The notes under the pieces were generated by a model. That model saw only the letters and a list, made by a program, of their open reading frames with translations. It searched no databases and was not told the origin of the DNA. From the NCBI GenBank assembly GCA_913057985.1, contig CAJXPL010000016.1, positions 1 to 64,000 on the forward strand: a DNA stretch of 64,000 nucleotides, in the 5' to 3' direction. Made by a program: the position numbers and the translations under genes. This stretch comes from an uncultured Synechococcus sp. (lineage in GTDB: Bacteria > Cyanobacteriota > Cyanobacteriia > PCC-6307 > Cyanobiaceae). Numbering within the stretch: position 1 is the stretch's first letter; each line of letters opens with the position of its first letter. Of this stretch, positions 1 to 11,990 are shown piece after piece.

Positions 1-230
1 ACGCTGCTGTTCAGTTGGTTCACCAGCCACTGCAGCACCGTGTTCTGTTGCTGGATGCGGCTGGGCTCGAGCAACTGGTCCCGAGGGGGATACCCCCAGA
101 GGGAGAGTTCAGGGGTGAGCACCAGATCAACAGCCTGCTCTTCTGCCCTGCGCACGGCCTCCAGAATCCGCTTCGCGTTGCCTTCGAAGTCGCCGACCAC
201 GGGGTTGAGTTGCGCTAGGGCGATGCGCAT
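1..230 (-). CDS. nadE: NAD+ synthase (glutamine-hydrolysing), N-terminal part only
   Basis: The last step of NAD synthesis: ATP-dependent amidation of nicotinate adenine dinucleotide, with ammonia from glutamine. Only the first 76 codons lie in the window, and the gene runs off the left edge. They begin MRIALAQLNPVVGDFEGN, and TPELSLWGYPPRD follows, which is the start of the nitrilase-type glutaminase domain with its catalytic Glu. This domain marks the long, glutamine-dependent NadE form. The ATG at 230-228 shares one base with the TGA of nadD (TGATG), so the two consecutive NAD enzymes are very probably co-transcribed and translationally coupled. The synthetase domain cannot be seen here. 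Confidence 0.9.
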   Translation of the reverse strand, partial: MRIALAQLNPVVGDFEGNAKRILEAVRRAEEQAVDLVLTPELSLWGYPPRDQLLEPSRIQQQNTVLQWLVNQLNSS

Positions 231-811
231 CAGCAGAGGCTCCCCGAAAGGCCGTACAGATTGTGCTGGAGCAACAGCGGCCACACCGCTTCAGGGATCT
301 GAGCTTGATTCGGTTGCTGGCGCAGTTGCGAACTGGCGGTGGCGGGAACCTCCAGATCCAGCAGCTCCACCTGTCCGCCCAGATCGCGCAGGGCCTGCAG
401 CGTCGCCTCCTCGAGGGGCCAACCCTTGCGGGGGGCGATGGCCAGGCGGCACTGCGGCAGCCAGCAATCGCTCTGTTTCCAGCGGGGAATCTGGCCAGCG
501 AGATCGCTGCCCACCACAAACACAAGGTTGTGATCAGGCCAATGGTGGGCGGCCCGTTGCAAGGTGATCAAGGTGTAAGGGCTGCTCAGATGCTGGGCCA
601 GCTCGAGACGTTCATCCTGCAGTTGCTGCACCAGCTGGCCGAGCAGCATCGCTCGCAACTCCAGGGGGGCATCGTGCTGTTTCAGGGGATTGTCGCTGGC
701 CCATGTCGCCACCTGGCCGTAGCGGTTCAACAGCCCCTCCAGCAGCACCTGATGGCCGCGGGTGGGTGGATCGGCGCTGGTGCCCAGCAAAGCGATGGCA
801 GCAGCGGTCAT
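230..811 (-). CDS. nadD: nicotinate-nucleotide adenylyltransferase
   Basis: Transfers AMP from ATP to nicotinate mononucleotide, giving the substrate of the next gene, nadE. The protein is 193 residues, normal for NadD. It opens with ALLGTSADPPTRGH, the nucleotidyltransferase G-x-DPP-x-x-GH signature, here with Thr in place of the usual first His. Near the C-terminus is a TASSQLRQQ stretch, where the family has its SSTxIR ATP-binding motif. The ATG at 811-809 follows the upstream GTPase stop by one base. A longer frame open to 982 would run through the GTPase gene and is not the start. The chain CNNM transporter, GTPase, nadD, nadE runs leftward without gaps and is probably one transcript. 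Confidence 0.9.
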   Translation of the reverse strand: MTAAAIALLGTSADPPTRGHQVLLEGLLNRYGQVATWASDNPLKQHDAPLELRAMLLGQLVQQLQDERLELAQHLSSPYTLITLQRAAHHWPDHNLVFVVGSDLAGQIPRWKQSDCWLPQCRLAIAPRKGWPLEEATLQALRDLGGQVELLDLEVPATASSQLRQQPNQAQIPEAVWPLLLQHNLYGLSGSLC

Positions 812-812
812 C

Positions 813-2108
813 TCAGGGCAGCAGTGGTTGCAGATCCTGCTCCAGGGCTTTGGGCCAGCGCAACAGCCAGTGGTGCACCACGGGATCTCGTTCGGCCAGG
901 CGGCGTAACAGCGCACCGGGTTGTCCACCGCGCCGTCGCAGCAACTGTTGCGCCACCAGACGCCCCGTTCGGCGGCTGGCATGCACCGCCAGGGCGGCCT
1001 GGGCCACGGCCACCGGGGCTGCAGGGGCCATGCTGGCGCCGCCGCTCACCGGCACCAGCAGCAGCAGGGCCTGCTTGAGGGCCGCCAGCCCCAGCTGCAC
1101 CCCGCCCAACAAGGCGTTGTGGCTGGAGAGTCGGGTGAGCAGCAGCCGTGCCGCCGCTGGCGTCATCGGCAGGTTGTAGAGACGGCTGAGCTGCAGCACC
1201 AGGGCGGTGTCGCAGGCCATGCCTCCGGCCATGTCCAATGCCATTACAGGGTTGACGGCCACGCCGGTGGCCTTGGCGGCTGCATAACGACCGATCAGGC
1301 TCTGGGCCGTGCGGCGGTGCTGTTGCAGCCGCAGTGCTTGGCAGGCCCTCTGGAAGCGGTCGGCCTGGCGCAGCGACTGAATCGCCAACAGCAGGGTGCC
1401 TTCGTTCTCCAGCTGCCGGCAGAGCTGCTTCTGCAGATCCTGCACCTGCGGCGTCGTGATCGTGCTGCGCACCCGCCCATCGGCCTGGATCTGGGGGCTG
1501 CGGGGTGCTGCCGCTGCCGCGGTGATCGGCAGATCCATCGGCAGCCGGGCGCGGATGCTGCGCAGCAGTTCGGCACGTTCCTGCTCTGGCCAGCGGTCGC
1601 TCCTGTTCAGCACCAGCTGCAGGGGCTTGCCGCTCTCCAGCAGCGTGCGTAAGGCCTCGAGGTCGGCCCGGGTCAGGTCGCTGTCCACCACCAGCAGCAC
1701 CAGATCAGCCCCCATGGCCACGCGGGAGGCCAAGCGAGCCCGCCCGGCGGCATCGATTTCATCAATGCCGGGGGTGTCCACCAGTTCCACCCTGGTCAGC
1801 CCGGCAATCTCCACGGGCCAGTCCACCGCCTGCTGATGGCGGGTGCTGCCGTGGGCGACATCCGTTGCCAGCAGTGGCCGGCGGATCAAGGCATTGATCA
1901 GGCTGGATTTGCCGACCCCCACCCGACCAAACAGAGCAATGCGCAGGCGTCGTTGCTGCAGCCGTTGCAGCTGACGATCCAGCAGCCGCAATTCACCCCC
2001 CAGCAGTCCCTGGTCCAGTGGGCTCAGCTGAAGCTGACTGCGCCAGTGCTCCAGCAGCAGCTGGCAGCGCTCAACGGTATGGGGCGGGGTGGGTTGCATC
2101 CCGCTCAT
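813..2108 (-). CDS. GTP-binding protein of the Era/DUF697 type
   Basis: A 431-residue GTPase. The G1 loop GRVGVGKSS is at residues 61-69, the G3 DTPG at 111-114 and an NKxD variant NRSD at 168-171. The C-terminal half is Ala/Leu-rich with hydrophobic stretches around GVAVNPVMALDMAGGMACD and LLLLVPVSGGASM, as in DUF697-type GTPases that associate with membranes. Such proteins are common in cyanobacteria, but their role is not established. The start is the ATG at 2108, whose ATGA overlaps the stop of the upstream transporter by four bases; an in-frame start at 2126 lies inside that gene and is less likely. The substrate or partner cannot be read from the sequence. Confidence 0.85.
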   Translation of the reverse strand: MSGMQPTPPHTVERCQLLLEHWRSQLQLSPLDQGLLGGELRLLDRQLQRLQQRRLRIALFGRVGVGKSSLINALIRRPLLATDVAHGSTRHQQAVDWPVEIAGLTRVELVDTPGIDEIDAAGRARLASRVAMGADLVLLVVDSDLTRADLEALRTLLESGKPLQLVLNRSDRWPEQERAELLRSIRARLPMDLPITAAAAAPRSPQIQADGRVRSTITTPQVQDLQKQLCRQLENEGTLLLAIQSLRQADRFQRACQALRLQQHRRTAQSLIGRYAAAKATGVAVNPVMALDMAGGMACDTALVLQLSRLYNLPMTPAAARLLLTRLSSHNALLGGVQLGLAALKQALLLLVPVSGGASMAPAAPVAVAQAALAVHASRRTGRLVAQQLLRRRGGQPGALLRRLAERDPVVHHWLLRWPKALEQDLQPLLP

Positions 2109-3103
2109 GCTGCCGGCTTGCGCCACCAGCCGGCCAGCACGGCCAGCACCGATTCGGCACCGATCACGCCGACAAAGCCACCGAATTCATCCACCACCAC
2201 GCGCACGCCACCGCTGTCGCGCCGGAAGCCCGTCAGCAGCCGATCGGCCCGGATCATCTCGGGCACGTATTCCACCGGTTCGCAGAGGTCAACGGGTGTG
2301 AGCAGGCCGCGGTTCTCCAACAGGGCGGTGAGCACCCGCTCGCGGCTGGCCACGCCAAGCACCTTGTCCACTTGATCGCCCAGCACCACCCACCAGGGGT
2401 CGTTGGTGCTCATCAGCTTGGCCCGCTGGGCTTCGATGCTGAGGCTCCCATCCAGGGTGGGTGCCGCCACCCGCGGCGTCATCAGGTCGCGGGCGGTGAG
2501 GTCGTTGAGCTGAAACACCTTGCCGATCATCGCGGCTTCATCAGCTTCGATCTCACCCTTCTGGGAGCCCAGGCGAGCCAGCAGACGGATCTCCTCCTCA
2601 TTGGTGCTGAGTTCCGCTTCGGCGGTGATGGCCGGCAGCATCCGTTCCAGCAGCAGCACCAGCGGCCGCAGTGCCAGGCCGAGCCAATGCAACAGAGGTG
2701 CGCTGGCCAGGGCCACCGGCAGGGCCAGACGGCTTCCGAGGGCTTTGGGCAGGATTTCCCCCAGCAGGATCACCAGGACGGTGAGTCCCACCGAGAACAC
2801 CGGCAGGGCCACACCGCTGATGTTGCGCTGCTCGAACACCCAGGCGGCATAACCGCCCAGCATCAGGCTGCCGAAAATATTGAAGCCGTTGTTGGCGATC
2901 ACCAGAGCCGACAGGGTGCGCCCCAGCCGTTGACGCAACTGCGCCAGCCGCCGGGCCCCGGCCACAGGGCGTTCCCGGGCAGCCAGCTCGTGCACCCGGA
3001 TTGGACTCACGGTCAACAGGGCGGCTTCCACTCCGGAACAGAGGGCCGAACCCAGCAGCACCACCAAAACCAGCAGCAACAGCACCAGGAGATCGGAGCT
3101 CAT
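2105..3103 (-). CDS. CNNM/CorC-type membrane protein with CBS domains (hemolysin C family)
   Basis: A 332-residue inner-membrane protein. Residues 1 to about 150 form a DUF21/CNNM transmembrane domain: a hydrophobic LLVLLLLVLVVLLGSALCSG start, then a conserved LSALVIANNGFNI segment and LGEILPKALG, the typical family motif. The rest is a pair of CBS domains (for example DLMTPRVAAPTLD and VVVDEFGGFVGVIG). CNNM/CorC relatives move or sense Mg2+ and other divalent cations. The C-terminal CorC_HlyC domain of longer homologues seems to be missing. The start is the ATG at 3103-3101; the open frame upstream overlaps the divergent pepP gene and is not coding. It heads the leftward GTPase/nadD/nadE chain. 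Confidence 0.88.
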   Translation of the reverse strand: MSSDLLVLLLLVLVVLLGSALCSGVEAALLTVSPIRVHELAARERPVAGARRLAQLRQRLGRTLSALVIANNGFNIFGSLMLGGYAAWVFEQRNISGVALPVFSVGLTVLVILLGEILPKALGSRLALPVALASAPLLHWLGLALRPLVLLLERMLPAITAEAELSTNEEEIRLLARLGSQKGEIEADEAAMIGKVFQLNDLTARDLMTPRVAAPTLDGSLSIEAQRAKLMSTNDPWWVVLGDQVDKVLGVASRERVLTALLENRGLLTPVDLCEPVEYVPEMIRADRLLTGFRRDSGGVRVVVDEFGGFVGVIGAESVLAVLAGWWRKPAA

Positions 3104-3190
3104 TGCCGTCTGAAACTCCTTGCATCGTAGAGGCCCTGGCCAGTTCGGCCTTGCTAACTGCCATCCTGTTCCCCTGAACGCTCTGCTGCT

Positions 3191-4516
3191 GTGAACGGTT
3201 TCGACTCCGGCATCCACGCGCGTCGTCGCGCCCTGTTCATGGAGCAACTCGGCGCTGCCGCCGCGGTGATTCCGGCCGCGGCATTGGCGACCCATCACGC
3301 CGACTGTGAATGGCCCTTCCGGCAGGACAGCGATTTCTTTTACCTCACCGGTTTTGATGAACCGGATGCGGTGGCTCTGCTGCTGCCGCATCGTCCGGAA
3401 GGCGAGCGCTACGTGCTGTTTGTGCAGCCCAAGGACCCGGCGGCTGAGGTGTGGACCGGCTTCCGCTGGGGCACCGAAGGCGCGGTGGAGCGCTATGGGG
3501 CGGACCTGGCCCATCCGCTGGATCAGTTGAGCGAAAAACTGCCCGAGTACCTCGCCGGTGCCGAAGCCATCGCCTTCCGGGTGGGCCGCCACACATCGGT
3601 GGAATCGATGGTGCTTTCGGCCTGGGGGCGGCAACTGGACACCTATGCCCGCATGGGGACGGCGGCCCTGGGCCTGGTGGCACCAACGCCGATCCTGCAT
3701 CGCCTGCGGCTGCGCAAGGAGCCCCATGAGTTGGAGCGTTTGCGGGAGGCCTGCCGCATCTCCTCAGAAGCCCACGAGCTGGCCCGATCGATCACCCGTC
3801 CGGGCATGAACGAAGCCGAGGTGCAGGCGGCGATGGAGGCCCATTTCCGCAGCAACGGGGCCCGCGGTCCGGCCTACGGATCCATCGTCGCTGGCGGTGA
3901 TAACGCCTGCGTGCTGCACTACACCGCCAATACGGCCCCGCTGCAGGACGGCGACCTGCTGCTGATCGATGCCGGCTGTTCGCTGGAGGATTACTACAAC
4001 GGTGACATCACCCGTACCTTCCCGGTGAATGGCCGCTTCACGGCGGAACAGCGGGAGCTCTACAGCTTGGTGCTGGAGGCTCAGGAAGCTGCGGTTGCCG
4101 TTGTGGCTCCCGGCGGCACCGCGGAGGCGGTGCACGACACCGCCCTGCGAACTCTGGTGGAGGGTCTGGTGGACCTGGGCCTGCTGATCGGGGATGTGGA
4201 CGGCATCATCGAGCGAGGCGACTACCGCCACCTGTACATGCACCGCACCGGCCATTGGCTGGGTCTGGATGTGCATGACGTGGGGGCCTACAGGCTTGGT
4301 GAGCAACCTGCGCCGCTGGAGCCAGGCATGGTGCTCACCGTCGAGCCCGGTCTTTACGTCAGCGATCGCCTCAGCGTGCCGGAAGGACAGCCAGAGATTG
4401 ACGATCGCTGGAAAGGCATCGGTATCCGTATCGAAGACGACGTTGCCGTCACCGAGACCGGCCATGAGGTGCTGACCGCCGGCGCCCTCAAGAGCGTTGC
4501 TGCGATGGAGCGCTGA
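3191..4516 (+). CDS. pepP: Xaa-Pro aminopeptidase (aminopeptidase P)
   Basis: A cytosolic metallopeptidase that removes an N-terminal residue before proline. The 441-residue length matches bacterial PepP. The N-terminal domain (DSDFFYLTGFDEPDAV, about 47-62) is followed by the pita-bread catalytic domain. All five predicted dinuclear metal ligands are present: Asp260 (LLIDAG), Asp272 (GDITRTF), His355 (HRTGHWLGLD), Glu385 (TVEPGLY) and Glu415 (IRIEDD), almost the numbering of the E. coli enzyme. The GTG at 3191 gives the full-length N-domain; an ATG at 3239 would cut it by 16 residues. It diverges from the CNNM gene and converges on chaA with an 18-base gap. Confidence 0.93.
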   Translation: MNGFDSGIHARRRALFMEQLGAAAAVIPAAALATHHADCEWPFRQDSDFFYLTGFDEPDAVALLLPHRPEGERYVLFVQPKDPAAEVWTGFRWGTEGAVERYGADLAHPLDQLSEKLPEYLAGAEAIAFRVGRHTSVESMVLSAWGRQLDTYARMGTAALGLVAPTPILHRLRLRKEPHELERLREACRISSEAHELARSITRPGMNEAEVQAAMEAHFRSNGARGPAYGSIVAGGDNACVLHYTANTAPLQDGDLLLIDAGCSLEDYYNGDITRTFPVNGRFTAEQRELYSLVLEAQEAAVAVVAPGGTAEAVHDTALRTLVEGLVDLGLLIGDVDGIIERGDYRHLYMHRTGHWLGLDVHDVGAYRLGEQPAPLEPGMVLTVEPGLYVSDRLSVPEGQPEIDDRWKGIGIRIEDDVAVTETGHEVLTAGALKSVAAMER

Positions 4517-4534
4517 TCTGAATCAGCTGGTGGA

Positions 4535-5694
4535 TCAGCTCACCACCTGCAGGGCCACCCAGACCACGCCCACGGTGAGCAGCATCAGCCCATCCATTTC
4601 GCTGACGCGGCCGCTGATTGGCCGCACCAGGACGAGGGTCAGCACCAGCAGCACCGATTCGAGCGGATCCAGGCCGAGGATCACATCGGTGCCTGTGAAT
4701 TCGCCGATCGCCAGCACCGCCGGCACCGTCAGGCAGAGGGTCGACAGGGACGATCCATACAGGGTGTTGAGCGATCGCTGCAGCTCCCCCTTCCCTGCGG
4801 CCTGCAGTGCATTGAGGGCTTCCGGTGCCACCACCAGCACACCCACCAGCAGCCCACCGAGGGAGCTGGGCAGGCCAAGGTCGTTGATGCCGGTTTCGAT
4901 CAGGCTCCCCATCGATTCGGCGATCAGCACCAGCACCAACAGGCCGGCCGCCATCAGGACGCCGCTGTGCAGGATGGAGCCCTGGGGGCCATGTGAGGGC
5001 GTGGGGTCCTCCATCGGACCGTCCGCTAACGACAGGGTCCCGGAGGCCTGGGGCTGCGTGGTGTCGATGAACAGGTTGCGGTAGCGGCCCACCTGGCCGC
5101 GCAGAAAAATTCCGTAGAGGCTGATCGAAACAAATGTCAGCAGCCAGTTAATCGGAAGGGAGTAGTTGGCTTCGAGGCTGTCCTGGCTGAAGTTGGGCAG
5201 CACGAGCGCCAGAACACTGATGGTGGTGATCAGATTGATGTAAGCACTCGAACCGCTCTGATTCACCGCCGCCAGATCCTCCGGCTGCATCGGCTGGGTG
5301 CGCCCCTGTCGCTGCACCCTCGCCGCCACGATCAAGGTCATGCCCTTGACCCCTGTCAGGACGATCATCAGCACCGAGAACATTGAGTCGCGGGCCAGGG
5401 TCGGGTTGCTTTCACCCGTCAGCATCGTGGAGGCGATCAGGGCCAGTTCAATCACGATCACGGACCCCGTCAGCACGAGGGTTCCAAGAGGCTCCCCGAG
5501 CTGCTCCGCCAGTTGATCGGCATGGTGTGCCACCCCCCGTGCCATCAGCAGCACCAGCAGGCTGAGCAGGGCAAGTCCGGTCAGCACGGGCAGGGCGGGC
5601 TGCAGTAGCAGCCAGTCGAGCAGGTGGGTGGTTTCCAGGCCGATCAGGGTCAGAAGTCCGATCAGCAGCGGAGTTTCGCGGAGGACAGCTGCCC

Positions 5695-5698
<4 letters not shown>
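4535..5698 (-). CDS. chaA: ChaA-type calcium/sodium:proton antiporter
   Basis: A 387-residue polytopic inner-membrane cation/H+ exchanger. It resembles ChaA: the HADQLAEQLGEPLGTL, SVIVIELALIAS and LARDSMFSVLMIVLTG stretches are the first exchanger repeat, with its membrane-embedded acidic residue. PSSLGGLLVGVLVVAPEALNA and IGEFTGTDVILGLDPLE form the second repeat. About ten hydrophobic helices can be traced, split by a hydrophilic loop around residues 205-230. It starts with GTG at 5698-5696, and the GTGA overlaps the stop of the HAD gene by four bases, so the two genes are coupled. Whether it exports Ca2+, Na+ or K+ cannot be told from the sequence. Confidence 0.88.
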
Positions 5699-7035
<1,337 letters not shown>

Positions 7036-7060
7036 TTCCGCTTTTCAATTTGATGACGCA

Positions 7061-7086
7061 AACCTGCCTTCGGGCAGGTTTTTTTA
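7061..7086 (+). terminator. rho-independent terminator of ycf65
   Basis: The stem AACCTGCC and GGCAGGTT enclose a TTCG tetraloop, and the right arm runs into a tract of seven T residues. It lies 26 bases after the ycf65 stop codon. Confidence 0.9.
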
Positions 7087-7141
7087 TGCCTTCCCGTGGC
7101 TTGGTTGGTGTTGGGATGATGAACGGACAAACCACACCACG

Positions 7142-7173
7142 AAAAAGGCCAGGGGCGTTAACCCCTGGCCTTT
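7142..7173 (-). terminator. terminator of the atpD-atpC transcript
   Basis: Long inverted repeat: AGGCCAGGGG and CCCCTGGCCT around a short GTTAA-containing loop. Read on the minus strand it ends in CCTTTTTC, which suits the atpD-atpC transcript ending here. On the plus strand it is followed by only three T residues, so its main use is leftward. Confidence 0.85.
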
Positions 7174-7204
7174 GGCGACGTCATCCTTGAAACAGGGAGA
7201 TGAA

Positions 7205-7615
7205 TCAGTCGGCGGTTTTGCTGGCCTGAAGGCGAGCGCGGGCTTCATTCAGCTGTTGCTGCGCCTTGAGTTTTTCCGGCGAAGCGGGTTGGCCTTCCAT
7301 GCCAGCCACCACGGTGGAGGCCTTCTGGAAAGCGGCTTCGGCGGTGGCGGCATCGATGGAGCTGCCAAGTTCGGCCTTGTTCACCAAAACGGTGACTTCA
7401 TCAGCATCCACTTCGGCGAAACCACCCATCAGAGCGATGGAGTTCCATGCACCGTTGGCACGCACCCGCAGCACACCGATGTCGATGGCGGTGAGCAGGG
7501 AGATGTGGCCGGGCAGGATGCCGAGTTGACCGGTGGTACTGGGCAGGATCACCTCGTCGGCGCTGCCATCAAAGACGTTCTGGTCTGTTGCCAGCACGCG
7601 GAGGGTGAGGGACAT
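7205..7615 (-). CDS. atpC: ATP synthase F1 subunit epsilon
   Basis: The epsilon subunit of the central stalk of the thylakoid F1Fo ATP synthase. It couples rotation to catalysis and helps inhibit ATP hydrolysis. The 136-residue length is normal. The N-terminal beta-sandwich begins MSLTLRVLATDQNVFDGSADEVILPSTTGQ (broken by the typical LPSTTGQLGILPGH segment), and a C-terminal two-helix region around SPEKLKAQQQLNEARARL follows. It lies 74 bases after atpD, the usual cyanobacterial atpB/E order, in an operon separate from the other ATP synthase genes. A strong terminator follows. Confidence 0.95.
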   Translation of the reverse strand: MSLTLRVLATDQNVFDGSADEVILPSTTGQLGILPGHISLLTAIDIGVLRVRANGAWNSIALMGGFAEVDADEVTVLVNKAELGSSIDAATAEAAFQKASTVVAGMEGQPASPEKLKAQQQLNEARARLQASKTAD

Positions 7616-7689
7616 GAACCTTGGTTCGAAAAGAGAACGGACTGTCGAGAAACACGTGAACTGGGGTGTGATTCACACCCCCACAGGGA

Positions 7690-9323
<1,634 letters not shown>

Positions 9324-9375
9324 CTCGCGTCGATGCGTGGCGCACTGCGCCCTGTCCCTGCTCCTGCAAGTACCC

Positions 9376-9687
9376 ATGGCTGCTGTTTCTCTCAGCGTCT
9401 CGACCGTTAAACCCCTCGGCGACCGCGTGTTCGTCAAGGTCTCTGAATCCGAGGAGAAGACTGCCGGCGGCATCCTTCTGCCTGACACCGCCAAAGAAAA
9501 GCCCCAGGTGGGTGAGGTGGTTCAGGTGGGCCCCGGCAAGCGCAACGACGACGGCAGCCGTCAGGCTCCCGAAGTTGGTGTGGGCGACAAGGTCCTCTAC
9601 AGCAAGTACGCCGGCACCGATATCAAGCTCGGCAGCGATGAATACGTGCTGCTGTCCGAGAAGGACATCCTGGCTGTCGTCAACTGA
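9376..9687 (+). CDS. groES: co-chaperonin GroES
   Basis: The 10-kDa lid of the GroEL folding chamber, 103 residues. The start [18 protein letters not shown] is the conserved beta-strand. [18 protein letters not shown] holds the mobile loop, and the C-terminus [16 protein letters not shown] is typical. The ATG at 9376 was chosen because the longer frame runs through the CIRCE region. groEL follows 77 bases later. The pair is controlled by the CIRCE and K-box-like sites upstream. The order groES-groEL identifies this as the bicistronic groESL locus, not the lone groEL2 of cyanobacteria. Confidence 0.97.
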   Translation: MAAVSLSVSTVKPLGDRVFVKVSESEEKTAGGILLPDTAKEKPQVGEVVQVGPGKRNDDGSRQAPEVGVGDKVLYSKYAGTDIKLGSDEYVLLSEKDILAVVN

Positions 9688-9764
9688 GATCAGCCCCGCT
9701 GCATCGCGGCTTGAGTCTCAACTCAGCCTCCCTTAACCATCCTCTTCATTAGGAACCGCCTTCC

Positions 9765-11399
9765 ATGGCAAAGCGCATCATCTACAACGAGAACGCCCGT
9801 CGCGCTCTCGAAAAAGGCATTGACATCCTCTGCGAAGCCGTTGCCGTGACCCTGGGTCCCAAGGGCCGCAACGTGGTGCTCGAGAAGAAGTTCGGTGCAC
9901 CCCAGATCATCAATGACGGTGTCACCATCGCCAAGGAGATCGAGCTCGAAGACCACATCGAGAACACCGGTGTTGCTCTGATCCGTCAGGCCGCCTCCAA
10001 AACCAACGACGCCGCAGGTGACGGAACCACCACCGCCACCGTTCTGGCCCACGCCATGGTCAAGGCGGGTCTGCGCAACGTGGCTGCCGGTGCCAACGCC
10101 ATCACCCTGAAGAAGGGCATCGACAAGGCTTCCGATTTTCTGGTCGGCAAGATCAAGGAAATGGCCAAGCCCATCGCTGACAGCAATGCCATCGCTCAGG
10201 TCGGCACCATCTCCGCTGGCAACGATGAAGAAGTCGGCAAGATGATTGCCGATGCCATGGACAAGGTTGGCAAGGAAGGTGTGATTTCCCTCGAAGAGGG
10301 CAAGTCCATGGAGACCGAACTCGAGGTCACCGAGGGCATGCGCTTCGATAAGGGCTACATCTCCCCTTATTTCGCCACCGACACCGAGCGGATGGAAGCC
10401 GTCCTCGACGAGCCTTACATCCTTCTCACCGACAAGAAGATCGGTCTGGTGCAGGATCTGGTGCCCGTGCTGGAGCAAATCGCCCGCACCGGCAAGCCTC
10501 TGCTGATCATTGCTGAGGACATCGAGAAGGAAGCCCTGGCCACTCTGGTGGTGAACCGTCTGCGCGGTGTGCTGAACGTGGCCGCTGTGAAGGCTCCTGG
10601 TTTTGGTGATCGCCGCAAGGCCATGTTGGAAGACATGGCTGTGCTGACCAACGGTCAGCTGATCACCGAAGATGCCGGTCTCAAGCTGGAGAACGCCAAG
10701 CTCGAGATGCTGGGCACCGCCCGTCGCATCACCATCAACAAGGACACCACCACCATCGTTGCCGAGGGCAACGAGGCGGCTGTCGGCGCCCGCTGCGAAC
10801 AGATCAAGAAGCAGATGGACGAGACCGACTCCACCTACGACAAGGAGAAGCTGCAGGAACGCCTGGCCAAGCTGGCCGGTGGCGTGGCTGTGGTGAAGGT
10901 GGGTGCGGCCACCGAAACCGAGATGAAGGACAAGAAACTCCGTCTCGAGGACGCCATCAACGCCACCAAGGCGGCTGTTGAGGAAGGCATCGTTCCTGGT
11001 GGTGGCACCACCCTGGCTCACCTGGCTCCGGCCCTGGAGCAGTGGGCAGCCTCCAGCCTGTCCGGTGAGGAACTGATCGGCGCCAACATCGTGGCTGCTG
11101 CTCTTACCGCTCCGCTGATGCGCATCGCTGAAAACGCAGGTGCCAACGGCGCTGTTGTGGCTGAGAACGTCAAGGCTCGTGCTGGTGCCGAAGGCTTCAA
11201 CGCTGCCTCCGGCGAGTACGTCGACATGCTGGCTGCCGGCATCGTCGATCCCGCCAAGGTGACCCGCTCCGGTCTGCAAAATGCCGCATCCATCGCTGGC
11301 ATGGTGCTCACCACCGAGTGCATCGTGGCTGATCTGCCTGAGAAGAAGGAAGCAGCTCCTGCCGGCGGCGGCATGGGCGGCGGCGACTTCGACTACTGA
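9765..11399 (+). CDS. groEL: chaperonin GroEL (groESL-linked copy, GroEL1)
   Basis: The 60-kDa chaperonin subunit that forms the double-ring folding machine in the cytosol, 544 residues. The ATP site GDGTTT is at 85-90. The apical and equatorial domains are complete, and the protein ends in a Gly/Met-rich tail followed by DFDY ([11 protein letters not shown]), a little unlike the GGM repeats of E. coli. The ATG at 9765 follows groES by 77 bases. Two hairpins follow the gene, the second a good terminator. The opposite strand stays open through most of the gene, as expected at this base composition, and is not coding. Confidence 0.98.
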   Translation: MAKRIIYNENARRALEKGIDILCEAVAVTLGPKGRNVVLEKKFGAPQIINDGVTIAKEIELEDHIENTGVALIRQAASKTNDAAGDGTTTATVLAHAMVKAGLRNVAAGANAITLKKGIDKASDFLVGKIKEMAKPIADSNAIAQVGTISAGNDEEVGKMIADAMDKVGKEGVISLEEGKSMETELEVTEGMRFDKGYISPYFATDTERMEAVLDEPYILLTDKKIGLVQDLVPVLEQIARTGKPLLIIAEDIEKEALATLVVNRLRGVLNVAAVKAPGFGDRRKAMLEDMAVLTNGQLITEDAGLKLENAKLEMLGTARRITINKDTTTIVAEGNEAAVGARCEQIKKQMDETDSTYDKEKLQERLAKLAGGVAVVKVGAATETEMKDKKLRLEDAINATKAAVEEGIVPGGGTTLAHLAPALEQWAASSLSGEELIGANIVAAALTAPLMRIAENAGANGAVVAENVKARAGAEGFNAASGEYVDMLAAGIVDPAKVTRSGLQNAASIAGMVLTTECIVADLPEKKEAAPAGGGMGGGDFDY

Positions 11400-11409
11400 T
11401 TGACGTTCT

Positions 11410-11427
11410 GGTGGTCGGGAGACCACC
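11410..11427 (+). other. hairpin just after groEL
   Basis: GGTGGTC-GGGA-GACCACC is a perfect 7-base-pair stem with a tetraloop, ten bases after the groEL stop. It has no T tract, so it may stabilise the 3' end of the message and not terminate it. Confidence 0.6.
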
Positions 11428-11452
11428 CGATCTGCCTAACTCAAGGCATGCC

Positions 11453-11478
11453 AAGAGGTCCTGCGGGGCCTCTTTTTT
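11453..11478 (+). terminator. rho-independent terminator of groESL
   Basis: The arms AAGAGG and CCTCTT carry a G+C-rich upper stem and loop and are followed directly by six T residues. It marks the end of the groESL transcript. Confidence 0.88.
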
Positions 11479-11490
11479 ATGTTCGGATGC

Positions 11491-11520
11491 TGTCTTGTAA
11501 GAACTGGTTTTTACAAGACA
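11491..11520. promoter_or_regulatory. perfect 10-bp inverted repeat, candidate operator
   Basis: TGTCTTGTAA and TTACAAGACA are exact reverse complements separated by exactly ten bases. The two arms lie one and a half to two helical turns apart, a spacing suited to a dimeric repressor. No T run follows, so it is not a terminator. The next gene, starting at 11621, encodes a probable ribbon-helix-helix protein. Confidence 0.65.
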
Positions 11521-11620
11521 TCTGGTGCCTGGGGACCGGCGTTGGTTGCCGGCCATGAGGGATGAGGGGTGCGGAAAGGTGCCGGCTAACGTCTTGCTGT
11601 GTATCGATGTGTCGGGACAA

Positions 11621-11983
11621 ATGCCCCAGCGCCCCGGAGCTTTCGCCGCCCAGTTCGCTCCAGAGACGCTGCAGCGTTTCAAGGACCTCTGCCGTCAGCA
11701 AGACAAGGCCTACTCCAAGGTGTTGGAAAGACTTGCTCTGTTGTATGTCGAAACCAATGGTGCAATTCTTGTCGACCGGACTGCTTCAGGAGCTCCTGCT
11801 GTTGCAGCCCCAGGCGTTCAGAAGCGTCAGGTGCAGGTGGAAACTCTTCAGAACAAACTGCTTGAAGACCTGCTGAAGCGGGTCGAGATTTTGGAAAAGA
11901 AGGATGTGAAAATGCTATACGAGCTTGATCGGGTCTATAAAGAATTGGCTTTTTTGAAATCTGGCTTGCAAAGCCCCAGCTGA
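11621..11983 (+). CDS. probable ribbon-helix-helix protein with C-terminal coiled coil
   Basis: A 120-residue protein of no named family that I can assign. Residues 5-45 read AFAAQFAPETLQRFKDLC then RQQDKAYSKVLERLALLYVE. This is the strand-helix-helix pattern of Arc/CopG/ParD-type DNA-binding proteins: a short strand, then two amphipathic helices with a Ser cap before the second. After an Ala/Pro linker, residues about 70-115 form a heptad-like helix (KLLEDLLKRVEILEKKDVK). I chose the ATG at 11621; an in-frame ATG at 11555 and a GTG at 11525 would add residues lacking this pattern. It sits between groESL and the sulfotransferase block, downstream of a perfect palindrome, suggesting autoregulation. 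The family assignment is inference. Confidence 0.7.
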   Translation: MPQRPGAFAAQFAPETLQRFKDLCRQQDKAYSKVLERLALLYVETNGAILVDRTASGAPAVAAPGVQKRQVQVETLQNKLLEDLLKRVEILEKKDVKMLYELDRVYKELAFLKSGLQSPS

Positions 11984-11990
11984 TTAAAAG

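Noticed and set aside
3104-3727. N-terminal extension of the CNNM transporter gene
   Set aside because: The open frame overlaps the divergent pepP gene and lacks membrane segments; the family starts at the hydrophobic helix after the ATG at 3103.
9723-11426. A 567-codon minus-strand frame opposite groEL
   Set aside because: Pure shadow of a highly biased gene; the His/Gly/Gln-rich translation matches no family.
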